Assembly: GCA_023428465.1 (NCBI GenBank)
Contig: JAEYXM010000274.1
Coordinates: 1-6,426 of the forward strand
Direction: 5' to 3'
DNA: 6,426 nt
Source of the DNA: Actinomycetes bacterium
GTDB lineage: Bacteria > Actinomycetota > Actinomycetes > Actinomycetales > Cellulomonadaceae
Position numbers and translations under genes: made by a program. This document shows positions 1-5,949 of this stretch, one piece after another. A model generated the notes under the pieces. That model worked only from the letters and a program-made list of their open reading frames with translations. It did no database searches and was not told the DNA's origin. Positions within the stretch are counted from its first letter, which is position 1, and each line of letters opens with the position of its first letter.

Positions 1-2309
1 CCCGGGGCGAGCGCCATCGGCAGCTCGGAGTGCCCGGCGAACCCCTGCTGGGTGCGTTCGGCCACGACGACGACGTCGCGCGCCGTCGGGCCGTCGACGT
101 CGGCCTCGAGCCGCAGGATCGTGACGCGCGTCGAGCAGCCCCGCACGCACTGGGTGGGGACGTCGACGCCGTCGGGCACGGGCGGGTCGTAGATCGCGTA
201 GGTGGACTCGCCCGGCGCGATGGAGGAGCCGGGCTCGAGCCGGCCGACGAGGCGCAGCTCGCGCTGGAACGTGCGGGCGCGGGGCGGCAGGTGCCAGTCG
301 GTCACGACCTCGGCGCGGTCGACCAGGAACGTGTTGCGGCGGTCGGTCCACTCCATGGGGTGGCTGACGAGGCGGTCGAAGTGCGACCACCAGAACGGCT
401 TGGCCTCGCGGCGCCGGTACCCGACGGCTGCGGCCAGCATCGCGACGGCCTGCTGGTCGGCGCTCCGCTCGGCGGCTGAGGCGCCCCCGGCGTGCGCGAG
501 GAGCCGGGCGGCCAGGGCGTCGTCGGCGGCCCGGCGCGCGGCCTGGTCGTCCGATGCGTCGGGTGCGGGCCGGGCCGGCGCGTCGGGCATCGACTCGGCC
601 GGCGCCCCCGTACCCGGCCGAACGCCGGCCTCGGCCGCGCGGGCGACCAGCCAGTCGCGCAGGCGGAGCGTCGACGTGCAGTCGTAGGCGTTGTAGTCGG
701 CGATGCGCTCGAGGCGGTCCGCCCACTCGCCGAGGCGCCCCTGGTCGCGCACGTCGCACGCCTCGGCGTACTCGACGACGGACTCCCCGGCGGTCTGCAC
801 GTCGCCGGACCGCGCCACGTCCATGTACAGCGGCTCAAGCTTCTTCAGCGAGTACGACCGCCGCCCGATGCGCAGGCAGGCGCGCACCACCTGGTACAGG
901 TCCACGAGGACGCCGCCGCGCAGCAGGTCGTCGACGTCCTCCTCGCCGACGCCGTACCGCGCGGCCAGGCGCAGCAGCGCCGACTTCTCGTATGCCGCGT
1001 AGTGGTAGACGTGCATCCCGGGGTGGGCCGCGCGCCGCTCGCGCACGTACGCGAGGAAGTCGATCAGCGCCTGGCGCTCCTGGTCGCGGTCGTGCGCCCA
1101 GAAGGCGCGGAAGACCGGCTCCGCGCCCGGCTCCGTCGGCGCCTCCACGACGCCGAAGAGGTACTCCAGGCCCCACGCGCCGGCCTCGTCGACCCACAGC
1201 GGGTCGCCCTCGAAGTCGAAGAAGATGTCGCCAGGGTCCGGTGCAGGGAGGCGCCCGACGACGTCCGGCGCGAACAGCTCGTAGTGCAGCCCGCCGGACA
1301 CGCCGCGGCCGGGCGCCCACCCGGGCGGGGCCGGTGCGGCGTCGGTCGCCGCGGGCTCGGTCACCGCGGGCTCGGCCGAGCCGCCGTCCGCCGCTGCGGG
1401 ACCCACGTGCGGCGGGTCCTGCGCGACCTGCAGCCGGGCCTGCGCGCGCAGCCGGTCGAGGACCGCCGGGGCGAGCCCGTCCACCTCGCCGGCGACGGCG
1501 AGCCCGTCCATGGTCGTCACCCCTGCGGCTGCGAGCCGCTCGCGTTGACGCGTGTAGACCCCGGCGACGGCGAGGACGTCGCGGCGCACCTCGACCTCCG
1601 CGGTGCAGACCTCGCACCGCAGGCACGCCCGGAACCGCGGGTCGCCCCACGTGACGGGGCCGGCGTCGGCGAGGTGGGCGTCGAGGACCTCCCGCAGCCG
1701 CGCCCGGCGCTCGCGGAACACCGGGAGCAGGTCGTCGAGGCGGTGGGCGGTCCGGGTGCCGTCGCCGAGGACGAGGTGCACGTCGTCGGCCAGCGGGATG
1801 CCGTGCGTGGCGAGCTGGTCCGCGTAGGCCGCGAGCTGCAGGAGCGCGGTGACCTTGGCGCGTCGCGCGAGCTTGGCGTCGACGACGGTCCACGCGCCGC
1901 CCGCCGTGCGGACGACGAAGTCCGCCCGGCCTGTGAAGGTGCCGTCGAAGAACGTGGCCTGCGCGACGGCGTCGGCCCCGCCGCGCATCAGGGCGAGCGT
2001 CCGGTCGCGCGCGCCGGCCAGGACCGCGGGGTCCGTCGCGTCGGCCGGGTGCGGCGGGTCGATCACCGCGACGCCCCGCCCCGTGGCGGCATCCCACGGC
2101 CCGAACTCGCGCCGCAGGTCCGCGAGCACGGTGCGCTCGTGGCGGGCGCCAAGCTCCGCCAGCCGTTCGAGCATCGCGTCCCGTGGCAGCTCGAGGGGTG
2201 CGCCCCGCCCGAGCCGGCCGTCGAGTACGCGCAGCAGCGCGTACTCGCAGTCCGCGGCGGCCGTGAGGTCGCTCGCGCTGGAGACGATCACGCCGTCGGC
2301 ATCGAACAT
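1..2309 (-). CDS. TM0106-type RecB-like nuclease fused to an RNase H-like domain (probable nuclease-helicase); C-terminus cut by window edge
   Basis: The frame is open from ATG at 2309 to the window edge, giving 769 full codons with no stop, so the 3' end is missing. An in-frame TAG 12 nt upstream rules out a longer start. Residues 1-240 look like a PD-(D/E)XK nuclease of the RecB/Cas4 type: GRADFVV (127-133), then VVDAKLA (142-148) with the D-x-K pair D144/K146, then QLAAYADQL (158-166), the usual Q-x-x-x-Y helix. Cysteines C21, C229, C232 and C235 bracket this domain, as in Fe-S nucleases such as Cas4 and AddB. An Ala/Pro-rich linker (about 297-338) leads to a DEDD/RNase H-like fold: FFDFEGDP (363-370, D365/E367), YHYAAYEKSAL (435-445), LVDLY (468-472) and YNAYDC (539-544, D543). 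In actinobacterial relatives a Dna2/UvrD-like helicase follows; no Walker A is visible here because it would lie beyond the window. The role is inferred to be DNA processing or repair; the exact substrate is unknown. Family confidence is high, function moderate. Confidence 0.88.
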   Translation of the reverse strand, partial: MFDADGVIVSSASDLTAAADCEYALLRVLDGRLGRGAPLELPRDAMLERLAELGARHERTVLADLRREFGPWDAATGRGVAVIDPPHPADATDPAVLAGARDRTLALMRGGADAVAQATFFDGTFTGRADFVVRTAGGAWTVVDAKLARRAKVTALLQLAAYADQLATHGIPLADDVHLVLGDGTRTAHRLDDLLPVFRERRARLREVLDAHLADAGPVTWGDPRFRACLRCEVCTAEVEVRRDVLAVAGVYTRQRERLAAAGVTTMDGLAVAGEVDGLAPAVLDRLRAQARLQVAQDPPHVGPAAADGGSAEPAVTEPAATDAAPAPPGWAPGRGVSGGLHYELFAPDVVGRLPAPDPGDIFFDFEGDPLWVDEAGAWGLEYLFGVVEAPTEPGAEPVFRAFWAHDRDQERQALIDFLAYVRERRAAHPGMHVYHYAAYEKSALLRLAARYGVGEEDVDDLLRGGVLVDLYQVVRACLRIGRRSYSLKKLEPLYMDVARSGDVQTAGESVVEYAEACDVRDQGRLGEWADRLERIADYNAYDCTSTLRLRDWLVARAAEAGVRPGTGAPAESMPDAPARPAPDASDDQAARRAADDALAARLLAHAGGASAAERSADQQAVAMLAAAVGYRRREAKPFWWSHFDRLVSHPMEWTDRRNTFLVDRAEVVTDWHLPPRARTFQRELRLVGRLEPGSSIAPGESTYAIYDPPVPDGVDVPTQCVRGCSTRVTILRLEADVDGPTARDVVVVAERTQQGFAGHSELPMALAP

Positions 2310-2315
2310 GGGGCC

Positions 2316-2321
2316 AGGCTA
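2316..2321 (-). promoter_or_regulatory. Candidate -10 box for a leaderless nuclease transcript
   Basis: On the minus strand TAGCCT sits at -12 to -7 relative to the ATG at 2309 and matches TAnnnT. This spacing puts the transcription start at or next to the A of the ATG, as in leaderless actinobacterial mRNAs. There is no purine-rich Shine-Dalgarno in the preceding 20 nt, which is C-rich. No convincing -35 element is seen 16-18 nt upstream. The T of the box also begins an in-frame TAG stop codon. The assignment rests on position and consensus only. Confidence 0.45.
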
Positions 2322-2331
2322 GGGGCGGGGT

Positions 2332-2359
2332 ACGACGCCGGGCCGCCGGGCCGGGTCGT
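2332..2359 (-). terminator. GC-rich hairpin at the dsbA stop, possible U-less terminator
   Basis: The segment folds into a hairpin with arms of 5+4+2 base pairs: ACGAC with GTCGT, CCGG with CCGG, and CC with GG, around a GCCG loop, with two single bulged G residues (plus-strand notation, 2337 and 2342). It begins at the last base of the DsbA-like gene's TGA codon. No U-run follows in the transcript, so it is not a classical intrinsic terminator, but such U-less hairpins after stop codons are common in high-GC actinomycetes. It lies just upstream of the candidate nuclease promoter and would separate the two transcription units. It could also be chance folding of very GC-rich DNA. Confidence 0.35.
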
Positions 2360-3195
2360 CAGCCGGTGATCGCGAGCTCGAGCTGGCCGGGCACAGTCCA
2401 GTCGTGCACGCGCGGGTCGAGGACCTCGCCGTCGATGATGATCGTGGGGGTGCCGAACCGCTCGGACCCGTAGGACGCGACGGCCGTGGCCTCGCCGACC
2501 CAGCGGGCGAACGAGTCCGCGCCGCGCACGTACTCGCCCGACTCGATGGCGTCCGCGACGGCGTCCGGGACGCCCACCCTGCGCGCGACATCCGCGATCT
2601 GCGAGTCCGACAGGCCCTCGGTGTTCTCGGCGGGCTGGACCACGAACAGCGCGGTCGTGAACAGGTCGAACAGCTCGGGCGCCTGGTCCGCGACGAGGGC
2701 CGCGGCGGTCGCCGCACGCGTCGAGTACGCGGTGCCGTTCGAGAAGCGGTCGAGGATCGACACGAGGTGGTACTCGACGACGGCCGTGCCGTCGGCCCGC
2801 AGGTCCGCGAGCATCTCGCCGTTGACCTGCTCGAACGCGGCGCAGTACGGGCACATGAAGTCCAGGTACACGGCGACCACGACGGCGTCGTCGGGCACCT
2901 CGGCCCCTGCGACCCCGTCGCGGCCGACGACGATCCCGCCGTTCGCCGTCGACCCGGCCGGCCCGGTGGCGGTGATGGTGGGTGCAGGGGCGGCCTCGCC
3001 CCCGGCGGCGCCTGCCGGCTCCTCCTGCGGACCCGGCTGCTCGACGACGTCCCCCGCGCCCTGCTCGATGCCGGGCACGGGCGCGGGGTCGTCGGCCAGG
3101 TACGCCACGGCGACCCCGACGAGCCCGAGCACGCCGACGCACGCGAGGACGAGTGCGACGAGGCGTGCCCGGGACTGGGACTGGGCTGTAGACAT
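2359..3195 (-). CDS. Membrane-anchored DsbA-family thiol-disulfide protein (CPYC)
   Basis: This 278-residue protein has a short basic N-terminus, one hydrophobic segment (about 11-32) that should act as an uncleaved signal anchor, and a Pro/Ala/Glu-rich extracytoplasmic linker (about 34-85). A DsbA-type thioredoxin-like domain with the helical insertion follows to the C-terminus (about 87-276). The active site is CPYC (C115, C118) in LDFMCPYCAAF, preceded by a hydrophobic beta strand. The cis-proline loop is FGTPTI with T249-P250. Proteins of this layout oxidise or isomerise disulfides in exported proteins at the outer face of the membrane; the direction of the reaction cannot be read from sequence. 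The ATG lies 11 nt after the flotillin stop, with only a weak ribosome site (GAG overlapping that stop region), so translational coupling to flotillin is likely. A cysteine in the anchor (C19) resembles a poor lipobox, but hydrophobic residues continue past it. Confidence 0.92.
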   Translation of the reverse strand: MSTAQSQSRARLVALVLACVGVLGLVGVAVAYLADDPAPVPGIEQGAGDVVEQPGPQEEPAGAAGGEAAPAPTITATGPAGSTANGGIVVGRDGVAGAEVPDDAVVVAVYLDFMCPYCAAFEQVNGEMLADLRADGTAVVEYHLVSILDRFSNGTAYSTRAATAAALVADQAPELFDLFTTALFVVQPAENTEGLSDSQIADVARRVGVPDAVADAIESGEYVRGADSFARWVGEATAVASYGSERFGTPTIIIDGEVLDPRVHDWTVPGQLELAITG

Positions 3196-3206
3196 GGGAT
3201 CGACGC

Positions 3207-4691
3207 TCAGGCGGGCGGCGGCGGGGTCGACGCCGTGGGCTCGGCCGACCCGCTCCCGACGCCGTCACCGGCGCCGCGGACGAGCGCGCTGATGTCGACA
3301 CCGGTCAGCTGCTTGACGACCTGCTGGCCCTCGCTGAGCACGGACGTGAGGCTCTTGGTGAGCTGCGACGCGCCGTCGGTCGAGACGATCGTCATGCCCT
3401 GGATCGCCGCCATGGGCTCGGCGGCGGCGCGGACGATCTCCGGGAGGCGCGTGATGACCTCCTGCGTGATGGCGGCCTGGCCGTACTTCTTGAGCGCCTC
3501 GGCCTTGGCGTCGGTCGACGCGGCCTCCGCGCGGCCCTGGGCCTCGATCGCGGCGGCGCGCGCCTCACCCTCGGCACGGATACCGGCGGCGAGCGCGACC
3601 TGCTTGTCGCGCTCGGCCTCACCGGCGCGGCGCACGGCCTCGGCGGCGGCCTCGGCGTCCTGGATGGCCGCCTTCTTGTTCGCCTCGGCGATCGTGGTCC
3701 GCTTGTACGCGTCCGCCTCGGTCGCGGCGTTGGCGGCGTCGCGCTCGGCGGTCGCCTGCTGGACGGCGGCGTACGCCTGCGCCTCGGCGGGCTTGCGGAC
3801 GTCGATGTCGAGCTGCTCCTCGGTGACCCGGGCCTGCTCGGCGAGCGCCTCGCGCTGCAGCGCGGCGACCAGCTTGTCCTGCTCGGCGCGGGCGAGCTGG
3901 CCCGCGGCCTCGGCCTCGGCGTTCGCCTTGTCGGTCTGGGCCTTGATCTCGGCCTTCTTCAGGTCGAGGGCCTTCTGCCGCTCGGCGATCTGCTCGGCCG
4001 CCTCGATGACCGCGAACTCCGACGCCCGACGGGCCTCGGCCTCGCTGACCTCGGCGACCTGACGGGCGCGGGCCGACTCGGCACGACCGAGGTTGGCGAG
4101 GTAGTCGGAGCCGGGTGTGGAGATGTCGGAGATGTTCAGCAGGTCGACCTGGAGGCCCTGCTCGGCGAGGTCGGTCTTCGTGTTCTCGACGACGCGGTCC
4201 GACAGGCCCTTGCGGTCGCTGATGATCTGCTCGATCGTCATGTCGCCGACGATGGCGCGCAGCGAGCCCTCGAGGGACTCCTTGATGATGTCGGTGAGCG
4301 CCTGCTGCTGGGACAGGAAGCGCTGGGCGGCACGGCGCACGCCCTCCTCGTCACCGCGGACCTTGAAGTTGATGGACGCCTTGATGGCGATCTTCACGCG
4401 GTTCTTGTCGACGCCCTCGACGGTGATGCCGATCTGGCGCTGCTCGAGGGAGATCGGGAAGCCCTGCTGGAGCACCGGCCAGACGAACACGCGCCCGCCG
4501 ACGACGACCCGCTGGCCCACTTCACTGGTGGCGTTCCGGCCCGCCCCACGCCCGACGATGATGAGCGCCTCGTTCGGGGGGACGCGGCGGATGCGCTTGG
4601 CGATGAAGCCGAGCAGCGCGAGGACGACGATGATGAGCGCGATGACCGCGAGAACGGTGATCGTCTCGGCTCCGAGGTTGGAGGGGTCCAC
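3207..4691 (-). CDS. Flotillin, SPFH-domain membrane scaffold protein (FloT/YuaG-like)
   Basis: This is a 494-residue protein starting at GTG. A hydrophobic segment (about 10-31) anchors it in the membrane and is followed by a basic stretch, AKRIRR. An SPFH/band-7 domain comes next (about 35-200), including NEALIIVGRGAG, GGRVFVWPVLQQ and the later beta strand VDLLNISDIS. From about 200 to 395 it is an Ala/Glu/Lys/Arg-rich coiled coil with many EA repeats, typical of flotillins. A C-terminal flotillin segment (about 400-470) with ITRLPEIVRAAAEPM leads to a low-complexity tail ending in TPPPPA. Length is close to Bacillus FloT (about 510). Flotillins oligomerise at the inner face of the membrane and organise functional membrane microdomains. 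The protein contains no cysteine, so it is not itself a disulfide substrate of the DsbA-like neighbour. NfeD lies upstream, as in the yuaF-yuaG (floT) pair. A Shine-Dalgarno 8 nt before the GTG supports this start. Confidence 0.95.
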   Translation of the reverse strand: MDPSNLGAETITVLAVIALIIVVLALLGFIAKRIRRVPPNEALIIVGRGAGRNATSEVGQRVVVGGRVFVWPVLQQGFPISLEQRQIGITVEGVDKNRVKIAIKASINFKVRGDEEGVRRAAQRFLSQQQALTDIIKESLEGSLRAIVGDMTIEQIISDRKGLSDRVVENTKTDLAEQGLQVDLLNISDISTPGSDYLANLGRAESARARQVAEVSEAEARRASEFAVIEAAEQIAERQKALDLKKAEIKAQTDKANAEAEAAGQLARAEQDKLVAALQREALAEQARVTEEQLDIDVRKPAEAQAYAAVQQATAERDAANAATEADAYKRTTIAEANKKAAIQDAEAAAEAVRRAGEAERDKQVALAAGIRAEGEARAAAIEAQGRAEAASTDAKAEALKKYGQAAITQEVITRLPEIVRAAAEPMAAIQGMTIVSTDGASQLTKSLTSVLSEGQQVVKQLTGVDISALVRGAGDGVGSGSAEPTASTPPPPA

Positions 4692-4750
4692 AGGAAGTGC
4701 CTCTCAGGGGTCGGGTGGTGCGGTGGTGTCAGGGGACGATCAGGTGGTGG
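4692..4750 (-). other. C-rich, G-poor spacer between nfeD and flotillin genes
   Basis: By hand count, the transcript strand of 4692-4753 (this gap plus the nfeD stop codon) has about 30 C and 10 G in 62 nt, a strong skew against a background where C and G are nearly balanced. It contains spaced CCACC and CCCCTGA units. Such unstructured C-rich RNA resembles Rho-loading sequence and could allow partial termination between the two genes when translation lags. It holds no other gene and no hairpin. The role is inferred only. Confidence 0.3.
4700..4705 (-). promoter_or_regulatory. Shine-Dalgarno of the flotillin gene
   Basis: GAGAGG on the minus strand lies 8 nt upstream of the GTG at 4691. It is the only purine-rich stretch in the otherwise C-rich gap and fixes the GTG as the start, giving the expected flotillin N-terminus directly before the membrane segment. 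Confidence 0.75.
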
Positions 4751-5230
4751 TCAGGGGGTGGCGGGCCGTGAGGTCGCCGGGGCGACCTTCACGCGGCTGC
4801 CGGACTGCTCGAGGACGACGACGCGCGCCCCGACGGGGATCTCCTCGTCCGCCCACGCGAGGCGACGCTCGAGCTCGCGCGGGTCGTCGAGGCTGACCTC
4901 ACCGCCCGACGTCGTCACGGTGGAGGTCACGACGCCCGGGGCGTTGATGAGGACGACCGGCGCGCCGTCCTCGGTCTCCTTGAGGCGACGCACGACGGTG
5001 TTGGCGCCGTACCAGGTCATGACGCCGAAGACCGCGGCCGCGAGGTACGACCAGCCGGTCGGCAGGCCGTTCGCGGTGACGATCGACCCGAGCGCGCCGA
5101 ACGCCACGCAGCCGGCGCCGAGCGACGTGCCCGAGAGCAGGCCGTCGGCGAAGTCGAAGAGGTCGTCGATGAGGATGGAGCCGAGCAGCAGGATGAGTCC
5201 GACGCCGCCGACGATCAGGAAGGTGACCAT
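4751..5230 (-). CDS. Short NfeD-like membrane protein with OB-fold tail, flotillin partner
   Basis: This 159-residue protein has three hydrophobic segments (about 2-20, 36-53 and 58-80) followed by a basic stop-transfer (RRLKE). A soluble beta-rich domain (about 92-151) has the pattern of an NfeD C-terminal OB-fold: GVVTSTV, GGEVSLDD, then IPVGARVVVLEQSGSRVKVAP. This matches the short, protease-less NfeD class (YuaF type), whose members are encoded next to flotillins and are thought to help organise or localise them. The start is placed at the ATG at 5230 rather than the in-frame GTG at 5275: a near-perfect Shine-Dalgarno lies just upstream of 5230, the first membrane helix begins at residue 2, and the extra 15 residues would be Pro/Arg/Gly-rich and unlike the family. 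The gene heads the probable nfeD-flotillin-dsbA unit. Confidence 0.85.
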   Translation of the reverse strand: MVTFLIVGGVGLILLLGSILIDDLFDFADGLLSGTSLGAGCVAFGALGSIVTANGLPTGWSYLAAAVFGVMTWYGANTVVRRLKETEDGAPVVLINAPGVVTSTVTTSGGEVSLDDPRELERRLAWADEEIPVGARVVVLEQSGSRVKVAPATSRPATP

Positions 5231-5234
5231 CGGG

Positions 5235-5243
5235 CCTCCTCTC
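5235..5243 (-). promoter_or_regulatory. Strong Shine-Dalgarno deciding the nfeD start
   Basis: GAGAGGAGG on the minus strand ends 4 nt before the ATG at 5230, with its GAGAGG core 7 nt away. It contains the full AGGAGG consensus and argues for the ATG at 5230 over the GTG at 5275. It resembles the GAGAGG site of the flotillin gene downstream. Confidence 0.8.
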
Positions 5244-5273
5244 GGGGAGCTACGGGGACCAAGGTCTGGCCGC

Positions 5274-5279
5274 ACCCTA
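5274..5279 (-). promoter_or_regulatory. Candidate -10 box for the nfeD-flotillin-dsbA unit
   Basis: TAGGGT on the minus strand matches the actinobacterial TAnnnT -10 pattern and would start transcription near 5267, giving a leader of about 37 nt that contains the Shine-Dalgarno. It lies in the largest gap in the window (5231-5344, 114 nt). No clear TTGAC-like -35 is seen at 16-18 nt; that position reads GCGGCC, within a GGCCGCGGCC palindrome. Evidence is the motif and location only. Confidence 0.4.
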
Positions 5280-5344
5280 TCGGTGGACCATGATCGGCCG
5301 CGGCCTCCTCCGTGGAGAGGTTCATCCGATTCTTGTCGTGACCG

Positions 5345-5875
5345 TCAGGCGTGGGTGAGGGGGACGTCGTCGGTCGAGCCGCGGGGCGTGCGTCGGGCCA
5401 CGCGCCACGTCGCCCACGCGGCCCCGCCGAAGATGAGGGCCCAGGGCAGCGCCCAGAACCACAGGCCCATGATGAGGAGCGCGACGTGGAAGACGGTCGC
5501 GCCCGTGAGGCCGAGGGCGCGGCGTCGGCGCTCGCGGGTCAGGCACAGCAGGCCGACGGCGAGCTCGAACCCGACGCCGATGAGTGGCACCCACACGCGC
5601 GGGTTGCTGCCGAGTGTCGCGTCCCAGATGCTCGCGGCGAAGCCGGGCGAGCCCAGCCACTCGTCGAGGTCCGCGTAGGCGCCGGGGGCGACGAGGGTCA
5701 CGGCGGCGTTGACGAGCGCGCCGATGACGAACATCGCGCCGGCGACGACGGCCGCCACGACGGCCCAGCGCGGGGTACGCAGGGCCAGGTCCTCGACGGG
5801 GGCCGCCGACGTCGGGAGCTCGCCTGCGGGGGCGTCGTCCTCGCGCTCGTCGCGCACGTCGGAGGGGATGGCCAT
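5345..5875 (-). CDS. Hypothetical four-helix integral membrane protein
   Basis: I do not recognise the family of this 176-residue protein. An acidic, probably disordered cytoplasmic N-terminus (1-36) precedes four hydrophobic segments at about 37-62, 94-113, 119-140 and 141-160. The loop after helix 1 (63-93) contains DLDEWLGSPGF and should face outside. The short loop after helix 2 carries RERRRR and the C-terminus carries ARRTPR, so by the positive-inside rule both ends are cytoplasmic. No catalytic motif is visible. An in-frame TGA 12 nt upstream of the ATG at 5875 rules out a longer start, and no Shine-Dalgarno precedes it, so the ATG rests on frame limits and the reasonable topology. It lies 74 nt after the Ddn-like gene and 114 nt before nfeD. 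A functional link to either is not shown. Codon use matches its neighbours. Confidence 0.75.
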   Translation of the reverse strand: MAIPSDVRDEREDDAPAGELPTSAAPVEDLALRTPRWAVVAAVVAGAMFVIGALVNAAVTLVAPGAYADLDEWLGSPGFAASIWDATLGSNPRVWVPLIGVGFELAVGLLCLTRERRRRALGLTGATVFHVALLIMGLWFWALPWALIFGGAAWATWRVARRTPRGSTDDVPLTHA

Positions 5876-5911
5876 GGGGGCTAGTCAAGCAAACGCGACC
5901 GACGCGGCGTG

Positions 5912-5923
5912 GGCCGATCGGCC
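5912..5923. repeat. 12-bp perfect palindrome between the Ddn-like and membrane-protein genes
   Basis: GGCCGATCGGCC is a perfect 12-bp palindrome in the 74-nt gap upstream of the membrane-protein start. Its half GATCGGCC recurs at 5292-5299 upstream of nfeD. A 10-bp direct repeat, CGGCGTGGGC, lies around it (5905-5914 and 5932-5941). It could be a regulator site or a small hairpin, but a short G/C palindrome can arise by chance in DNA of this composition. Confidence 0.3.
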
Positions 5924-5949
5924 TGCAGCGCCGGCGTGGGCGGCCGGGG

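Noticed and set aside
492..2369. Long plus-strand open frame (625 codons) opposite the nuclease gene
   Set aside because: The antisense protein is rich in Arg, Gly, Ala and Val, has no family motif, and mirrors the minus-strand gene. Long antisense frames are expected in DNA this GC-rich.
3100..3195. Lipobox at C19 of the DsbA-like protein
   Set aside because: VLAC is a weak match, the hydrophobic core before it is very short, and the hydrophobic stretch continues to about residue 32, which fits an uncleaved membrane anchor better.
2404..4062. Plus-strand open frame (552 codons) across the dsbA and flotillin genes
   Set aside because: Low-complexity Ser/Ala/Arg translation with no domain. 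It overlaps two well-supported minus-strand genes whose repetitive coiled-coil codons create the open antisense frame.
3480..4080. Many short repeated GCCTCGGC-like units on the plus strand
   Set aside because: They are spread irregularly and encode the Glu-Ala repeats of the flotillin coiled coil on the minus strand, not a DNA repeat array or CRISPR.
5862..5889. TTGACT on the minus strand as a -35 box
   Set aside because: It lies only 7 nt before the ATG at 5875, and no TAnnnT follows at 16-18 nt, so it would start transcription inside the coding region.
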